Assembly (NCBI RefSeq): GCF_905475345.1
Contig: NC_066596.1
Coordinates: forward strand, 1 to 64,000
Reading direction: 5' to 3'
DNA: 64,000 bases
From: Vespula vulgaris
Taxonomy: Eukaryota; Arthropoda; Insecta; Hymenoptera; Vespidae
The translations under genes and the position numbers were made by a program. The notes beneath the pieces were generated by a model. The model did no database searches. It was not told the DNA's origin and was given only the letters and a program-made list of their open reading frames with translations. Position 1 is the stretch's first letter, and each line of letters starts with the position of its first letter. This document shows, piece after piece, positions 36,810-52,936 of the stretch.

Positions 36810-38013
36810 GATCGTCGACGATCGAACGTGATGCGTGTACCTGATCGTGACACCCTTATTTCAATATTGTAAATTTAATTTGTCAACGAGGTATAAACTC
36901 TATATTCCTTTAAATACACATACATTGATATGTGTATGAATAATGCATATTAATCATAATACGCATTAAATGACACGTTTAAATGAAATCCCACATTAAA
37001 ATTTACATTGTACTAGATACATATACTACATAAGAACAAGAAAGCAAAATTGAATATACCAAGATACTTTATTCTTCTTCTTCTTCTTCTTCTTCATATT
37101 TTTGTTGTTGTTATTATTGTTATTATTATCCTTATTGTATTTAGAAATCTATCATAATTGAAGATATTGGGAAATAAAGATGAGATTTCTTTCTTATTTT
37201 TCATAACTGTTTTTTTTTCTTTTTCTTTTATTTTATATGAATAATAAGAAATATAAGGTATCATAATCAGATACATATGTAATCTTCTTTAATTTGAATG
37301 GGTTTTTGATATAATTGTACTTTGGAGGGCTAATGCTTCCTTATCGAATGCCTTTTTGTCAAGAGCTAACAAAGTTTCTTTTCAATTTAATCTCGATATC
37401 GTTCTTTGTTTTATTCAAATTCTCGATTCCTTTACCCTTTTTCTTTCTCTCTCTCTCTCTTTCTCTCTCTGTATATATATTTATATATATATAATATATA
37501 ATATATAATATATATAGATATCTGTATATATCTGAATCTGTATCAGAAATGAGTAACTCAGGGTTTATAAAAAAACATTATCATATACGTATTCATCTGC
37601 CTATCAATGCAAATACGACTTACATCTTGCATTGAAAAATGACAATAGTCGACTATAATTAATGAATTTCTTAGTCAGTGGTATTACATCTTACGTTGAT
37701 ACATTTGTTAAGAGCTTTGTTATCTACGGCCAGTTGAAAGGCATTTTAACTATTATCCGAAGTATTGAAATCTTTTATCAAAAGTCGTAACGTTAACGAC
37801 AAACGAATAAAAGATTGTATTAGAGTTTATTTCCAATTTTCCAGCTCGGTGGTTGCCGAAAGACTGATCTCATACGATATTCGACAGAAAGTAAATAACG
37901 TAAAGTGTATTTAGATATTTCAGCTTATATAGAAACAAATAAACATTGTAATAAGATATGCTTTCTATACGTCAGCTAATAAATGGTATAAACATTCTCT
38001 TTTTCTTTCAGTG

Positions 38014-38062
<49 letters not shown>

Positions 38063-38347
38063 TTTTTATAATTTAATTAGTCAATTAATCAAAATCAAAA
38101 AATAAAAGAAAGCAACAGGAATAGAAAAATACGAGACCTCATCGAAAACTCCGTTCGTTAGGACAGACGCCCTTCCTTGAAAACAATGTACTTTCATCTC
38201 TCTCTCTCTCTTTGTCTCTTCCTCGCACTGTTTTGCTATTTTTTTCTTAATTTTTCTGTATGCACGTGTACGCGTATGTACGTAATACGTATATGCATTT
38301 TAACAAATGTAATATCGTTTGGTATCGATATATTTTATATATAGAAA
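36810..38347. repeat. Macrosatellite unit 13, short, 1538 bp
   Basis: Same haplotype as 26040 and 50119. Private TGCATTGAAAAATG at 37628 where other units have TGCATCGAAAAATG. Confidence 0.9.
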
Positions 38348-38986
38348 GATCGTCGACGATCGAACGTGATGCGTGTACCTGATCGTGACACCCTTATTTC
38401 AATATTGTAAATTTAATTTGTCAACGAGGTATAAATTCTATATTCATTTAAATACACATACCTTGATATGTGTATGAATAATGCATATTAATCATAATAC
38501 GCATTAAATGACACGTTTAAATGAAATCCCACATTAAAATTTACATTGTACTAGATACATATACTACATAAGAACAAGAAAGCAAAATTGAATATACCAA
38601 GATACTTTATTCTTCTTCTTCTTCTTCTTCTTCATATTTTTGTTGTTATTATTATTGTTATTAATATTCTTATTGTCTTTATAAATCAATCATAATTGAA
38701 GATATTGGGAAATAAAGATGAGATTTCTTTCTTATTTTTCTTAACTGTTTTTTTTTCTTTTTCTTTTCTTTTATAGGAATAATAAGAAATATATGGTATC
38801 ATAATCGGATACATATGTAATCGTCTTTCATTTGAATGGGTTTTTGATATAATTGTACTTTGGATGGCTGATGTTTCCCTTATAGAGTGCCTTTTTGTCA
38901 AGAAGCTAACAAAGTTTCCTTTCAATTTAATCTCGATATCGTTCTATGTTTTATTCAAAATTCTCGATTTGTTTACCCTTCCTCTT

Positions 38987-39017
<31 letters not shown>

Positions 39018-39035
39018 ATATATACATAATATATA

Positions 39036-39068
<33 letters not shown>

Positions 39069-39563
39069 CTGTATATATCTCAATCTGTATCAGAAATGAG
39101 TAACTCAGGGTTTATAAAAAAACATTATCATATACGTATTCATCTGCGTATCAATGCAAATACGACTTACACCTTGCATCGAAAAATGACAATAGTCGAC
39201 TATAATTAGTGATTTTCTTAATCAGTGGTATTACATCTTACGTTGATACATTTGTGAAGAGCGTTGTTATCTACGGCCAGTTGAAAGGCATTTTAACTAT
39301 TAACCGACGTATTGAAATCTTTTATCAAAAGTCGTAACGTTAACGACAAACGAATAAAAGATTGTATTAGAGTTTATTTCCAATATTCCAGCTCGGTGGT
39401 TGCCGAAAGACTGATCTCATACGATATTCGACAGAAAGTAAATAACGTAAAGTGTATTTAGATATTTCAGCTTATATAGAAACAAATAAACATTGTAATA
39501 AGATTTGCTTTGTATACGTCAGCTAGTAAATGGTATAAACATTATCTTTTTCTTTCAGTGTAA

Positions 39564-39605
<42 letters not shown>

Positions 39606-39888
39606 TTTTTATAATTTAATTAGTTAATTAATCAAAATCAAAAAATAAAAGAAAGCAACAGGAATAGAAAAATTCGAGACCTCATCGAAAACTCCGTTTG
39701 TTAGGACAGACGTCCTTCCTCGTAAACAATGAACTTTCATCACTCTCTCTCTCTCTCTCTTCCTCGCTCTATTTTGCTATTTTTTTCTTAATTTTTCTAT
39801 ATGCACGTGTACGCGTATGTACGTAATACGTATATGCCTTATAACAAATGTAATATCGTTTGGTATCGATATATTTTATATATAGAAA
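38348..39888. repeat. Macrosatellite unit 14, short, 1541 bp
   Basis: Same haplotype as 29141 and 51667 (AACCGACGTATTG, CCAATATTCCAGC). Its first TA tract, near 39050, is much shorter than in its homologues, which accounts for most of the length difference. Confidence 0.9.
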
Positions 39889-40515
39889 GATCGTCGACGA
39901 TCGAACGTGATGCGTGTACCTGATCGTGACACCCTTATTTCAATATTGTAAATTTAATTTGTCAACGAGGTATGAATTCTATATTCATTTAAATATACAT
40001 ACATTCATATGTGTATGAATAATACATATTAATCATAATACGCATTAAATGACACGTTTAAATGAAATCCCACATTAAAATTTACATTGTACTAGATACA
40101 TATACTACATAAGAACAAGAAAGCAAAATTGAATATACCAAGATACTTTATTCTTCTTCTTCTTCTTCTTCATATTATTGTTGTTGTTATTATTGTTATT
40201 ATTATCCTTATTGTTTTTAGAAATCAATCATAATTGAAGATATTGGGAAATAAAGATGAGATTTCTTTCTTATTTTTCTTAACTGTTTTTTTTTCTTTTT
40301 CTTTTCTTTTATATGAATAATAAGAAATATAAGGTATCATAATCAGATACATATGTAATCTTCTTTAATTTGAATGGGTTTTTGATATAATTGTACTTTG
40401 GACGCCTAATGCTTCCTTATCGAATGCCTTTTTGTCAAGAGCTAACAAAGTTTCTTTTCAATTTAATCTCGATATCGTTCTTTGTTTTATTCAAATTCTC
40501 GATTCGTTTACCCTT

Positions 40516-40556
<41 letters not shown>

Positions 40557-41908
40557 ATATATATACATATTATATATAATATATATATATATATATCTGT
40601 ATATATCTCAATCTGTATCAGAAATGAGTAACTCAGGGTTTATAAAAAAACATTATCATATACGTATTCATCTGCCTATCAATGCAAATACGACTTACAT
40701 CTTGCATCGAAAAATGACAATAGTCGACTATAATTAATGAATTTCTTAGTCAGTGGTATTACATCTTACGTTGATACATTTGTTAAGAGCTTTGTTATCT
40801 ACGGCCAGTTGAAAGGCATTTTAACTATTAACCGAAGAATTGAAATCTTCTATCAAAATTCTTAACGTTAACGACAAACGAATAAAAGATTGTATTAGAG
40901 TTTAATTCGATATCTTCCATTGTGTCTTCCAATATAATAATGAAAAGTGTATTATCGAGAAGTAGAATCATATATCTAATTAAAAATAAACGACTAATAG
41001 ATTTCGGTCCATTACAAAAATATATATACATACATTTATGCGTACACATTAAAAGTATTGCTAATAAAAAATCAATGGTATTATAGAAAACATTTCATTG
41101 AAAATTGATGCCGAATATAACAAATACCCTTCAATAATGTGTAATTTTTTCTTTTTCTACCAAGTATTAATTTCTTTTTAATCAACTTAAACATTTTTAG
41201 TTCATAATGTATCAATAACAATATCAGATATTTAATTTTGGCTCATTGCAGAAGAAAGGTTGCTCGTTACTGTCTGTACAATATAATAAATCTCAAGCAA
41301 TACCCAAGGAAAGACTACTATATACTTTGTGTATGAGTGCGTGGGTGTGTATATTCTGTATCTAGTTATGTACATATGTATCTACTTACAAACGTATGTT
41401 TATATGGGATCTTCCAACATTCCACCTCGGTGGTTGCCGAAAGACTGATCTCATACGATATTCGATAGAAAGTAAATAACATAAGTTGTATTTAGATATT
41501 TCAGCTTATATAGAAACATATAAACATTGTAATAAGATTTGCTTTGTATACGTCAGCTAGTAAATGGTATAAACATTATCTTTTTCTTTCAGGGTAATAA
41601 TATTATATATATATATATATTAAAATTTTTATAATTTAATTAGTTAATTAATCAAAATCAAAAAATAAAAGAAAGCAACAGGAATACAAAAATACGAGAC
41701 CTCATCGAAAACTCCGTTTGTTAGGACAGACGTCCTTCCTCGTAAACAATGAACTTTCATCTCTCTCTCTCTCTCTCTCTTCCTCGCTCTATTTTGCTAT
41801 TTTTTTCTTAATTTTTCTGTATGCACGTGTACGCGTATGTACGTAATACGTATATGCCTTTCAACAAATGTAATATCGTTTGGTATCGATATATTTTATA
41901 TATAGAAA
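39889..41908. repeat. Macrosatellite unit 15, long type L3, 2020 bp
   Basis: Closes cassette B; carries all L3 markers and GTGTATGAGTGCGTGG at 41330, which is shared with the later L3 units but not with 30692. Confidence 0.9.
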
Positions 41909-42533
41909 GATCGTCGACGATCGAACGTGATGCGTGTACCTGATCGTGACACCCTTATTTCAATATTGTAAATTTAATTTGTCAACGAGGTATAAATTCT
42001 ATATTCATTTAAATGCACATACCTTGATATGTGTATGAATAATGCATATTAATCATAATACGCATTAAATGACACGTTTAAATGAAATCCCACATTAAAA
42101 TTTACATTGTACTAGATACATATACTACATAAGAACAAGAAAGCAAAATTGAATATACCAAGATACTTTATTCTTCTTCTTCTTCTGCATATTATTGTTG
42201 TTGTTATTATTGTTATTATTATCCTTATTGTATTTAGAAATCTATCATAATTGAAGATATTGGGAAATAAAGATGAGATTTCTTTCTTATTCTTCTTAAC
42301 TGTTTTTTTTTTCTATTTCTTTTCTTTTATATGAATAATAAGAAATATAAGGTATCATAATCAGATACATATGTAATCTTCTTTAATTTGAATGGGTTTT
42401 TGATATAATTGTACTTTGGACGCCTAATGCTTCCTTATCGAATGCCTTTTTGTCAAGAGCTAACAAAGTTTCTTTTCAATTTAATCTCGATACCGTTCTT
42501 TGTTTTATTCAAATTCTCGATTCGTTTACCCTT

Positions 42534-42574
<41 letters not shown>

Positions 42575-42612
42575 ATATATATACATATTATATATAATAT
42601 TTAATATATATG

Positions 42613-42645
<33 letters not shown>

Positions 42646-43667
42646 CTGTATATATCTCAATCTGTATCAGAAATAAACTCAGGGTTTATAAAAAAACATT
42701 ATCATATACGTATTCATCTGCGTATCAATGCAAATACGACTTACATCTTGCATCAAAAAATGACAATAGTCGACTATAATTAGTGAATTTCTTAATCAGT
42801 GGTATTACATCTTACGTTGATACATTTGTGAAGAGCTTTGTTATCTACGGCCAGTTGAAAGGCATTTTAACTATTAACCGAAGTATTGAAATCTTTTATC
42901 AAAAGTCTTAACGTTAACGACAAACGAATAAAAGATTGTATTAGAGTTTAATTCGATATCTTCCATTGTATCTTCCAATATAATAATGTAAAGTTTATTA
43001 ACGAGAAGTAGAATCATATATCTAATTAAAAATAAACAACTAATAGATTTCGTTCCATTACAAAGATATATATACATACATTTATGCGTACACATTAAAA
43101 GTATTGCTAATAAAAAATCAATAGGATTATAGAAAACATTTCATTGTAAATTGATGCCGAAAATAACAAATACCCTTCAATAATGTGTAATTTTTTCTTT
43201 TTCTATCAAGTATTAATTTCTTTTTAATCAATTTAAACATTTTTAGTTCATAATGTATCAATAACAATATCAGATATTTAATTTTGGCTCATTGCAGAAC
43301 AAAGGTTTCTCGTTACTGTCCATTCAATATAAGAAAATCTCAAGCAATACCCAAGAGAAAGACTACTGTATACTTTGTGTATGTGTGTGTGGGTGTGTAT
43401 ATTATGTATCTAGTTACGTACATATGTACATATACACATATGTATCTATTTACAAATGTATGTTTGTATGGGATCTTCCAACATTCCACCTCGGTGGTTG
43501 CCGAAAGACTGATCTCATACGATATTCGACAGAAAGTAAATAACATAAGTTGTATTTAGATATTTCAGCTTATATAGAAACATATAAACATTGTAATAAG
43601 ATTTGCTTTGTATACGTCAGCTAGTAAATGGTATAAACATTCTCTTTTTCTTTCAGTGTAATAATAT

Positions 43668-43698
<31 letters not shown>

Positions 43699-43986
43699 TA
43701 AAATTTTTATAATTTAATTAGTTAATTAATCAAAATCAAAAAATAAAAGAAAGCAACAGGAATACAAAAATACGAGACCTCATCGAAAACTCCGTTTGTT
43801 AGGACAGACGTCCTTCCTCGTAAACAATGAACTTTCATCTCTCTCTCTCTCTCTCTCTTCCTCGCTCTATTTTGCTATTTTTTTCTTAATTTTTCTGTAT
43901 GCACGTGTACGCGTATGTACGTAATACGTATATGCCTTTCAACAAATGTAATATCGTTTGGTATCGATATATTTTATATATAGAAA
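41909..43986. repeat. Macrosatellite unit 16, long, 2078 bp
   Basis: Homologue of the unit at 32680. Differs by AAAGGTTTCTCG at 43302 and by a second TA tract containing ATGTATATA near 43682. Confidence 0.9.
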
Positions 43987-44664
43987 GATCGTCGACGATC
44001 GAACGTGATGCGTGTACCTGATCGTGACACCCTTATTTCAATATTGTAAATTTAATTTGTCAACGAGGTATAAATTCTATATTCATTTAAATACACATAC
44101 CTTGATATGTGTATGAATAATGCATATTAATCATAATACGCATTAAATGACACGTTTAAATGAAATCCCACATTAAAATTTACATTGTACTAGATACATA
44201 TACTACATAAGAACAAGAAAGCAAAATTGAATATACCAAGATACTTTATTCTTCTTCTTCTTCTTCTTCTGCATATTATTGTTGTTTTTATTATTGTTAT
44301 TATTATCCTTATTGTGTTTAGAAATCTATCATAATTGAAGATATTGGGAAATAAAGATGAGATTTCTTTCTTATTCTTCTTATCTGTTTTTTTTTTCTTT
44401 TTCCTTTCTTTTATATGAATAATAAGAAATATAAGGTATCATAATCAGATACATATGTAATCTTCTTTAATTTGAATGGGTTTTTGATATAATTGTACTT
44501 TGGACGCCTAATGCTTCCTTATCGAATGCCTTTTTGTCAAGAGCTAACAAAGTTTCTTTTCAATTTAATCTCGATATCGTTCTTTGTTTTATTCAAATTC
44601 TCGATTCGTTTACCCTTTCTTTCTCTCTCTCTCTCTCTCTCTCTCTGTATATATATATACATAT

Positions 44665-44713
<49 letters not shown>

Positions 44714-45716
44714 AATCTGTATCAGAAATAAACTCAGGGTTTATAAAAAAACATTATCATATACGTATTCATCTGCGTATCAATGCAAATACGACTTACA
44801 TCTTGCATCGAAAAATGACAATAGTCGACTATAATTAGTGAATTTCTTAATCAGTGGTATTACATCTTACGTTGATACATTTGTGAAGAGCTTTGTTATC
44901 TACGGCCAGTTGAAAGGCACTTTAACTATTAACCGAGGTATTGAAATCTTTTATCAAAAGTCTTAACGTTAACAACAAACGAATAAAAGATTGTATTAGA
45001 GTTTAATTCGATATCTTCCATTGTATCTTCCAATATAATAATGTAAAGTTTATTAACGAGAAGTAGAATCATATATCTAATTAAAAATAAACAACTAATA
45101 GATTTCGTTCCATTACAAAGATATATATACATACATTTATGCGTACACATTAAAAGTATTGCTAATAAAAAATCAATAGGATTATAGAAAACATTTCATT
45201 GTAAATTGATGCCGAAAATAACAAATACCCTTCAATAATGTGTAATTTTTTCTTTTTCTATCAAGTATTAATTTCTTTTTAATCAATTTAAACATTTTTA
45301 GTTCATAATGTATCAATAACAATATCAGATATTTAATTTTGGCTCATTGCAGAACAAAGGTTGCTCGTTACTGTCCATACAATATAAGAAAATCTCAAGC
45401 AATACCCAAGAGAAAGACTACTGTATACTTTGTGTATGTGTGTGTGGGTGTGTATATTATGTATCTAGTTACGTACATATGTACATATACACATATGTAT
45501 CTATTTACAAATGTATGTTTGTATGGGATCTTCCAACATTCCACCTCGGTGGTTGCCGAAAGACTGATCTCATACGATATTCGACAGAAAGTAAATAACA
45601 TAAGTTGTATTTAGATATTTGAGCTTATATAGAAACATATAAACATTGTAATAAGATTTGCTTTGTATACGTCAGCTAGTAAATGGTATAAACATTCTCT
45701 TTTTCTTTCAGTGTAA

Positions 45717-45770
<54 letters not shown>

Positions 45771-46031
45771 TTTTTATAATTTAATTAGTTAATTAATCAA
45801 AATCAAAAAATAAAAGAAAGCAACAGGAATAGAAAAATACGAGACCTCATCGAAAACTCCGTTTGTTAGAAAACAATGTACTTTCATCTCTCTCTCTCTC
45901 TCTTCCTCGCTCTGTTTTGCTATTTTTTTCTTAATTTTTCTGTATGCACGTGTACGCGTATGTACGTAATACGTATATGCCTTTTAACAAATGTAATATC
46001 GTTTGGTATCGATATATTTTATATATAGAAA
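43987..46031. repeat. Macrosatellite unit 17, long, 2045 bp
   Basis: Carries ATTGTGTTTAG (about 44312) and TTTTTCCTTTC (about 44400), otherwise seen only in the unit at 21959. Also has GTTAACAACAAACG in place of GTTAACGACAAACG. Confidence 0.9.
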
Positions 46032-46707
46032 GATCGTCGACGATCGAACGTGATGCGTGTACCTGATCGTGACACCCTTATTTCAATATTGTAAATTTAA
46101 TTTGTCAACGAGGTATAAATTCTATATTCATTTAAATGCACATACCTTGATATGTGTATGAATAATGCATATTAATCATAATACGCATTAAATGACACGT
46201 TTAAATGAAATCCCACATTAAAATTTACATTGTACTAGATACATATACTACATAAGAACAAGAAAGCAAAATTGAATATACCAAGATACTTTATTCTTCT
46301 TCTTCTTCTTCTTCTGCATATTATTGTTGTTTTTATTATTGTTATTATTATCCTTATTGTATTTAGAAATCTATCATAATTGAAGATATTGGGAAATAAA
46401 GATGAGATTTCTTTCTTATTCTTCTTATCTGTTTTTTTTTTCTTTTTCTTTTCTTTTATATGAATAATAAGAAATATAAGGTATCATAATCAGATACATA
46501 TGTAATCTTCTTTAATTTGAATGGGTTTTTGATATAATTGTACTTTGGACGCCTAATGCTTCCTTATCGAATGCCTTTTTGTCAAGAGCTAACAAAGTTT
46601 CTTTTCAATTTAATCTCGATATCGTTCTTTGTTTTATTCAAATTCTCGATTCGTTTACCCTTTCTTTCTCTCTCTCTCTCTCTCTCTCTGTATATATATA
46701 TACATAT

Positions 46708-46748
<41 letters not shown>

Positions 46749-47751
46749 AATCTGTATCAGAAATAAACTCAGGGTTTATAAAAAAACATTATCATATACG
46801 TATTCATCTGCGTATCAATGCAAATACGACTTACATCTTGCATCGAAAAATGACAATAGTCGACTATAATTAGTGAATTTCTTAATCAGTGGTATTACAT
46901 CTTACGTTGATACATTTGTGAAGAGCTTTGTTATCTACGGCCAGTTGAAAGGCACTTTAACTATTAACCGAGGTATTGAAATCTTTTATCAAAAGTCTTA
47001 ACGTTAACAACAAACGAATAAAAGATTGTATTAGAGTTTAATTCGATATCTTCCATTGTATCTTCCAATATAATAATGTAAAGTTTATTAACGAGAAGTA
47101 GAATCATATATCTAATTAAAAATAAACAACTAATAGATTTCGTTCCATTACAAAGATATATATACATACATTTATGCGTACACATTAAAAGTATTGCTAA
47201 TAAAAAATCAATAGGATTATAGAAAACATTTCATTGTAAATTGATGCCGAAAATAACAAATACCCTTCAATAATGTGTAATTTTTTCTTTTTCTATCAAG
47301 TATTAATTTCTTTTTAATCAATTTAAACATTTTTAGTTCATAATGTATCAATAACAATATCAGATATTTAATTTTGGCTCATTGCAGAACAAAGGTTGCT
47401 CGTTACTGTCCATACAATATAAGAAAATCTCAAGCAATACCCAAGAGAAAGACTACTGTATACTTTGTGTATGTGTGTGTGGGTGTGTATATTATGTATC
47501 TAGTTACGTACATATGTACATATACACATATGTATCTATTTACAAATGTATGTTTGTATGGGATCTTCCAACATTCCACCTCGGTGGTTGCCGAAAGACT
47601 GATCTCATACGATATTCGACAGAAAGTAAATAACATAAGTTGTATTTAGATATTTGAGCTTATATAGAAACATATAAACATTGTAATAAGATTTGCTTTG
47701 TATACGTCAGCTAGTAAATGGTATAAACATTCTCTTTTTCTTTCAGTGTAA

Positions 47752-47815
<64 letters not shown>

Positions 47816-48076
47816 TTTTTATAATTTAATTAGTTAATTAATCAAAATCAAAAAATAAAAGAAAGCAACAGGAATAGAAAAATACGAGACCTCATCGAAA
47901 ACTCCGTTTGTTAGAAAACAATGTACTTTCATCTCTCTCTCTCTCTCTTCCTCGCTCTGTTTTGCTATTTTTTTCTTAATTTTTCTGTATGCACGTGTAC
48001 GCGTATGTACGTAATACGTATATGCCTTTTAACAAATGTAATATCGTTTGGTATCGATATATTTTATATATAGAAA
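46032..48076. repeat. Macrosatellite unit 18, long, 2045 bp
   Basis: Near copy of the neighbouring unit, equal in length. Has TTTAAATGCACATACC, TATTTGAGCTTATAT and no GACAGACGTCC segment. Confidence 0.9.
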
Positions 48077-48752
48077 GATCGTCGACGATCGAACGTGATG
48101 CGTGTACCTGATCGTGACACCCTTATTTCAATATTGTAAATTTAATTTGTCAACGAGGTATAAATTCTATATTCATTTAAATGCACATACCTTGATATGT
48201 GTATGAATAATGCATATTAATCATAATACGCATTAAATGACACGTTTAAATGAAATCCCACATTAAAATTTACATTGTACTAGATACATATACTACATAA
48301 GAACAAGAAAGCAAAATTGAATATACCAAGATACTTTATTCTTCTTCTTCTTCTTCTTCTGCATATTATTGTTGTTTTTATTATTGTTATTATTATCCTT
48401 ATTGTATTTAGAAATCTATCATAATTGAAGATATTGGGAAATAAAGATGAGATTTCTTTCTTATTCTTCTTATCTGTTTTTTTTTTCTTTTTCTTTTCTT
48501 TTATATGAATAATAAGAAATATAAGGTATCATAATCAGATACATATGTAATCTTCTTTAATTTGAATGGGTTTTTGATATAATTGTACTTTGGACGCCTA
48601 ATGCTTCCTTATCGAATGCCTTTTTGTCAAGAGCTAACAAAGTTTCTTTTCAATTTAATCTCGATATCGTTCTTTGTTTTATTCAAATTCTCGATTCGTT
48701 TACCCTTTCTTTCTCTCTCTCTCTCTCTCTCTCTGTATATATATATACATAT

Positions 48753-48799
<47 letters not shown>

Positions 48800-50118
48800 A
48801 ATCTGTATCAGAAATAAACTCAGGGTTTATAAAAAAACATTATCATATACGTATTCATCTGCGTATCAATGCAAATACGACTTACATCTTGCATCGAAAA
48901 ATGACAATAGTCGACTATAATTAGTGAATTTCTTAATCAGTGGTATTACATCTTACGTTGATACATTTGTGAAGAGCTTTGTTATCTACGGCCAGTTGAA
49001 AGGCACTTTAACTATTAACCGAGGTATTGAAATCTTTTATCAAAAGTCTTAACGTTAACAACAAACGAATAAAAGATTGTATTAGAGTTTAATTCGATAT
49101 CTTCCATTGTATCTTCCAATATAATAATGTAAAGTTTATTAACGAGAAGTAGAATCATATATCTAATTAAAAATAAACAACTAATAGATTTCGTTCCATT
49201 ACAAAGATATATATACATACATTTATGCGTACACATTAAAAGTATTGCTAATAAAAAATCAATAGGATTATAGAAAACATTTCATTGTAAATTGATGCCG
49301 AAAATAACAAATACCCTTCAATAATGTGTAATTTTTTCTTTTTCTATCAAGTATTAATTTCTATTTAATCAATTTAAACATTTTTAGTTCATAATGAATT
49401 CTATCAATAACAATATCAGATATTTAAGTTTGGCTCATTGCAGAAGAAAGGTTGCTCGTTACTGTCTACACAATATAATAAATCTCAAGCAATACCCAAG
49501 GAAAGACTACTATATACTTTGTGTATGTGTGCGTGGGTGTGTATATTATGTATCTAGTTATGTACATATGTATCTATTTACAAACGTATGTTTATATGGG
49601 ATCTTCCAACATTCCACCTTGGTGGTTGCCGAAAGACTGATCTCATACGATATTCGACAGAAAGTAAATAACATAAGGTGGATTTAGATATTTCAGCTTA
49701 TAGAGAAACATATAAACATTGTAATAAGATTTGCTTTGTATACGTCAGCTAGTATATGGTATAAACATTCTCTTTTTCTTTCAGTGTAATAATATTATAT
49801 ATATATATATATATGAATATATATATATATTAAAATTTTTATAATTTAATTAGTTAATTAATCAAAATCAAAAAATAAAAGAAAGCAACAGGAATACAAA
49901 AATACGAGACCTCATCGAAAACTCCGTTTGTTAGGACAGACGTCCTTCCTCGTAAACAATGAACTTCCATCTCTCTCTCTCTCTCTCTCTTCCTCGCTCT
50001 ATTTTGCTATTTTTTTCTTAATTTTTCTGTATGCACGTGTACGCGTATGTACGTAATACGTATATGCCTTTTAACAAATGTAATATCGTTTGGTATCGAT
50101 ATATTTTATATATAGAAA
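48077..50118. repeat. Macrosatellite unit 19, long, first unit of cassette C
   Basis: 2042 bp. Third copy of the cassette-opening unit, with TTTAAGTTTGGC, GGTGGATTTAG and the GAA-interrupted TA tract near 49814. Confidence 0.9.
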
Positions 50119-51322
50119 GATCGTCGACGATCGAACGTGATGCGTGTACCTGATCGTGACACCCTTATTTCAATATTGTAAATTTAATTTGTCAACGAGG
50201 TATAAACTCTATATTCCTTTAAATACACATACATTGATATGTGTATGAATAATGCATATTAATCATAATACGCATTAAATGACACGTTTAAATGAAATCC
50301 CACATTAAAATTTACATTGTACTAGATACATATACTACATAAGAACAAGAAAGCAAAATTGAATATACCAAGATACTTTATTCTTCTTCTTCTTCTTCTT
50401 CTTCATATTTTTGTTGTTGTTATTATTGTTATTATTATCCTTATTGTATTTAGAAATCTATCATAATTGAAGATATTGGGAAATAAAGATGAGATTTCTT
50501 TCTTATTTTTCATAACTGTTTTTTTTTCTTTTTCTTTTATTTTATATGAATAATAAGAAATATAAGGTATCATAATCAGATACATATGTAATCTTCTTTA
50601 ATTTGAATGGGTTTTTGATATAATTGTACTTTGGAGGGCTAATGCTTCCTTATCGAATGCCTTTTTGTCAAGAGCTAACAAAGTTTCTTTTCAATTTAAT
50701 CTCGATATCGTTCTTTGTTTTATTCAAATTCTCGATTCCTTTACCCTTTTTCTTTCTCTCTCTCTCTCTTTCTCTCTCTGTATATATATTTATATATATA
50801 TAATATATAATATATAATATATATAGATATCTGTATATATCTGAATCTGTATCAGAAATGAGTAACTCAGGGTTTATAAAAAAACATTATCATATACGTA
50901 TTCATCTGCCTATCAATGCAAATACGACTTACATCTTGCATCGAAAAATGACAATAGTCGACTATAATTAATGAATTTCTTAGTCAGTGGTATTACATCT
51001 TACGTTGATACATTTGTTAAGAGCTTTGTTATCTACGGCCAGTTGAAAGGCATTTTAACTATTATCCGAAGTATTGAAATCTTTTATCAAAAGTCGTAAC
51101 GTTAACGACAAACGAATAAAAGATTGTATTAGAGTTTATTTCCAATTTTCCAGCTCGGTGGTTGCCGAAAGACTGATCTCATACGATATTCGACAGAAAG
51201 TAAATAACGTAAAGTGTATTTAGATATTTCAGCTTATATAGAAACAAATAAACATTGTAATAAGATATGCTTTCTATACGTCAGCTAATAAATGGTATAA
51301 ACATTCTCTTTTTCTTTCAGTG

Positions 51323-51381
<59 letters not shown>

Positions 51382-51666
51382 TTTTTATAATTTAATTAGT
51401 CAATTAATCAAAATCAAAAAATAAAAGAAAGCAACAGGAATAGAAAAATACGAGACCTCATCGAAAACTCCGTTCGTTAGGACAGACGCCCTTCCTTGAA
51501 AACAATGTACTTTCATCTCTCTCTCTCTCTTTGTCTCTTCCTCGCACTGTTTTGCTATTTTTTTCTTCATTTTTCTGTATGCACGTGTACGCGTATGTAC
51601 GTAATACGTATATGCATTTTAACAAATGTAATATCGTTTGGTATCGATATATTTTATATATAGAAA
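50119..51666. repeat. Macrosatellite unit 20, short, 1548 bp
   Basis: Same haplotype as 26040 and 36810, including TTTGGAGGGC at 50631 and the TTCATAACTG variant. Second TA tract near 51327 is longer. Confidence 0.9.
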
Positions 51667-52352
51667 GATCGTCGACGATCGAACGTGATGCGTGTACCTG
51701 ATCGTGACACCCTTATTTCAATATTGTAAATTTAATTTGTCAACGAGGTATAAATTCTATATTCATTTAAATACACATACCTTGATATGTGTATGAATAA
51801 TGCATATTAATCATAATACGCATTAAATGACACGTTTAAATGAAATCCCACATTAAAATTTACATTGTACTAGATACATATACTACATAAGAACAAGAAA
51901 GCAAAATTGAATATACCAAGATACTTTATTCTTCTTCTTCTTCTTCTTCTTCATATTTTTGTTGTTATTATTATTGTTATTAATATTCTTATTGTCTTTA
52001 TAAATCAATCATAATTGAAGATATTGGGAAATAAAGATGAGATTTCTTTCTTATTTTTCTTAACTGTTTTTTTTTCTTTTTCTTTTCTTTTATAGGAATA
52101 ATAAGAAATATATGGTATCTTAATCGGATACATATGTAATCGTCTTTCATTTGAATGGGTTTTTGATATAATTGTACTTTGGATGGCTGATGTTTCCCTT
52201 ATAGAGTGCCTTTTTGTCAAGAAGCTAACAAAGTTTCCTTTCAATTTAATCTCGATATCGTTCTATGTTTTATTCAAAATTCTCGATTTGTTTACCCTTC
52301 CTCTTTCTCTCTCTCTCTCTCTCTCTCTGTATTTATATATACATAATATATA

Positions 52353-52403
<51 letters not shown>

Positions 52404-52896
52404 GTATATATCTCAATCTGTATCAGAAATGAGTAACTCAGGGTTTATAAAAAAACATTATCATATACGTATTCATCTGCGTATCAATGCAAATACGACT
52501 TACACCTTGCATCGAAAAATGACAATAGTCGACTATAATTAGTGAATTTCTTAATCAGTGGTATTACATCTTACGTTGATACATTTGTGAAGAGCGTTGT
52601 TATCTACGGCCAGTTGAAAGGCATTTTAACTATTAACCGACGTATTGAAATCTTTTATCAAAAGTCGTAACGTTAACGACAAACGAATAAAAGATTGTAT
52701 TAGAGTTTATTTCCAATATTCCAGCTCGGTGGTTGCCGAAAGACTGATCTCATACGATATTCGACAGAAAGTAAATAACGTAAAGTGTATTTAGATATTT
52801 CAGCTTATATAGAAACAAATAAACATTGTAATAAGATTTGCTTTGTATACGTCAGCTAGTAAATGGTATAAACATTATCTTTTTCTTTCAGTGTAA

Positions 52897-52936
<40 letters not shown>
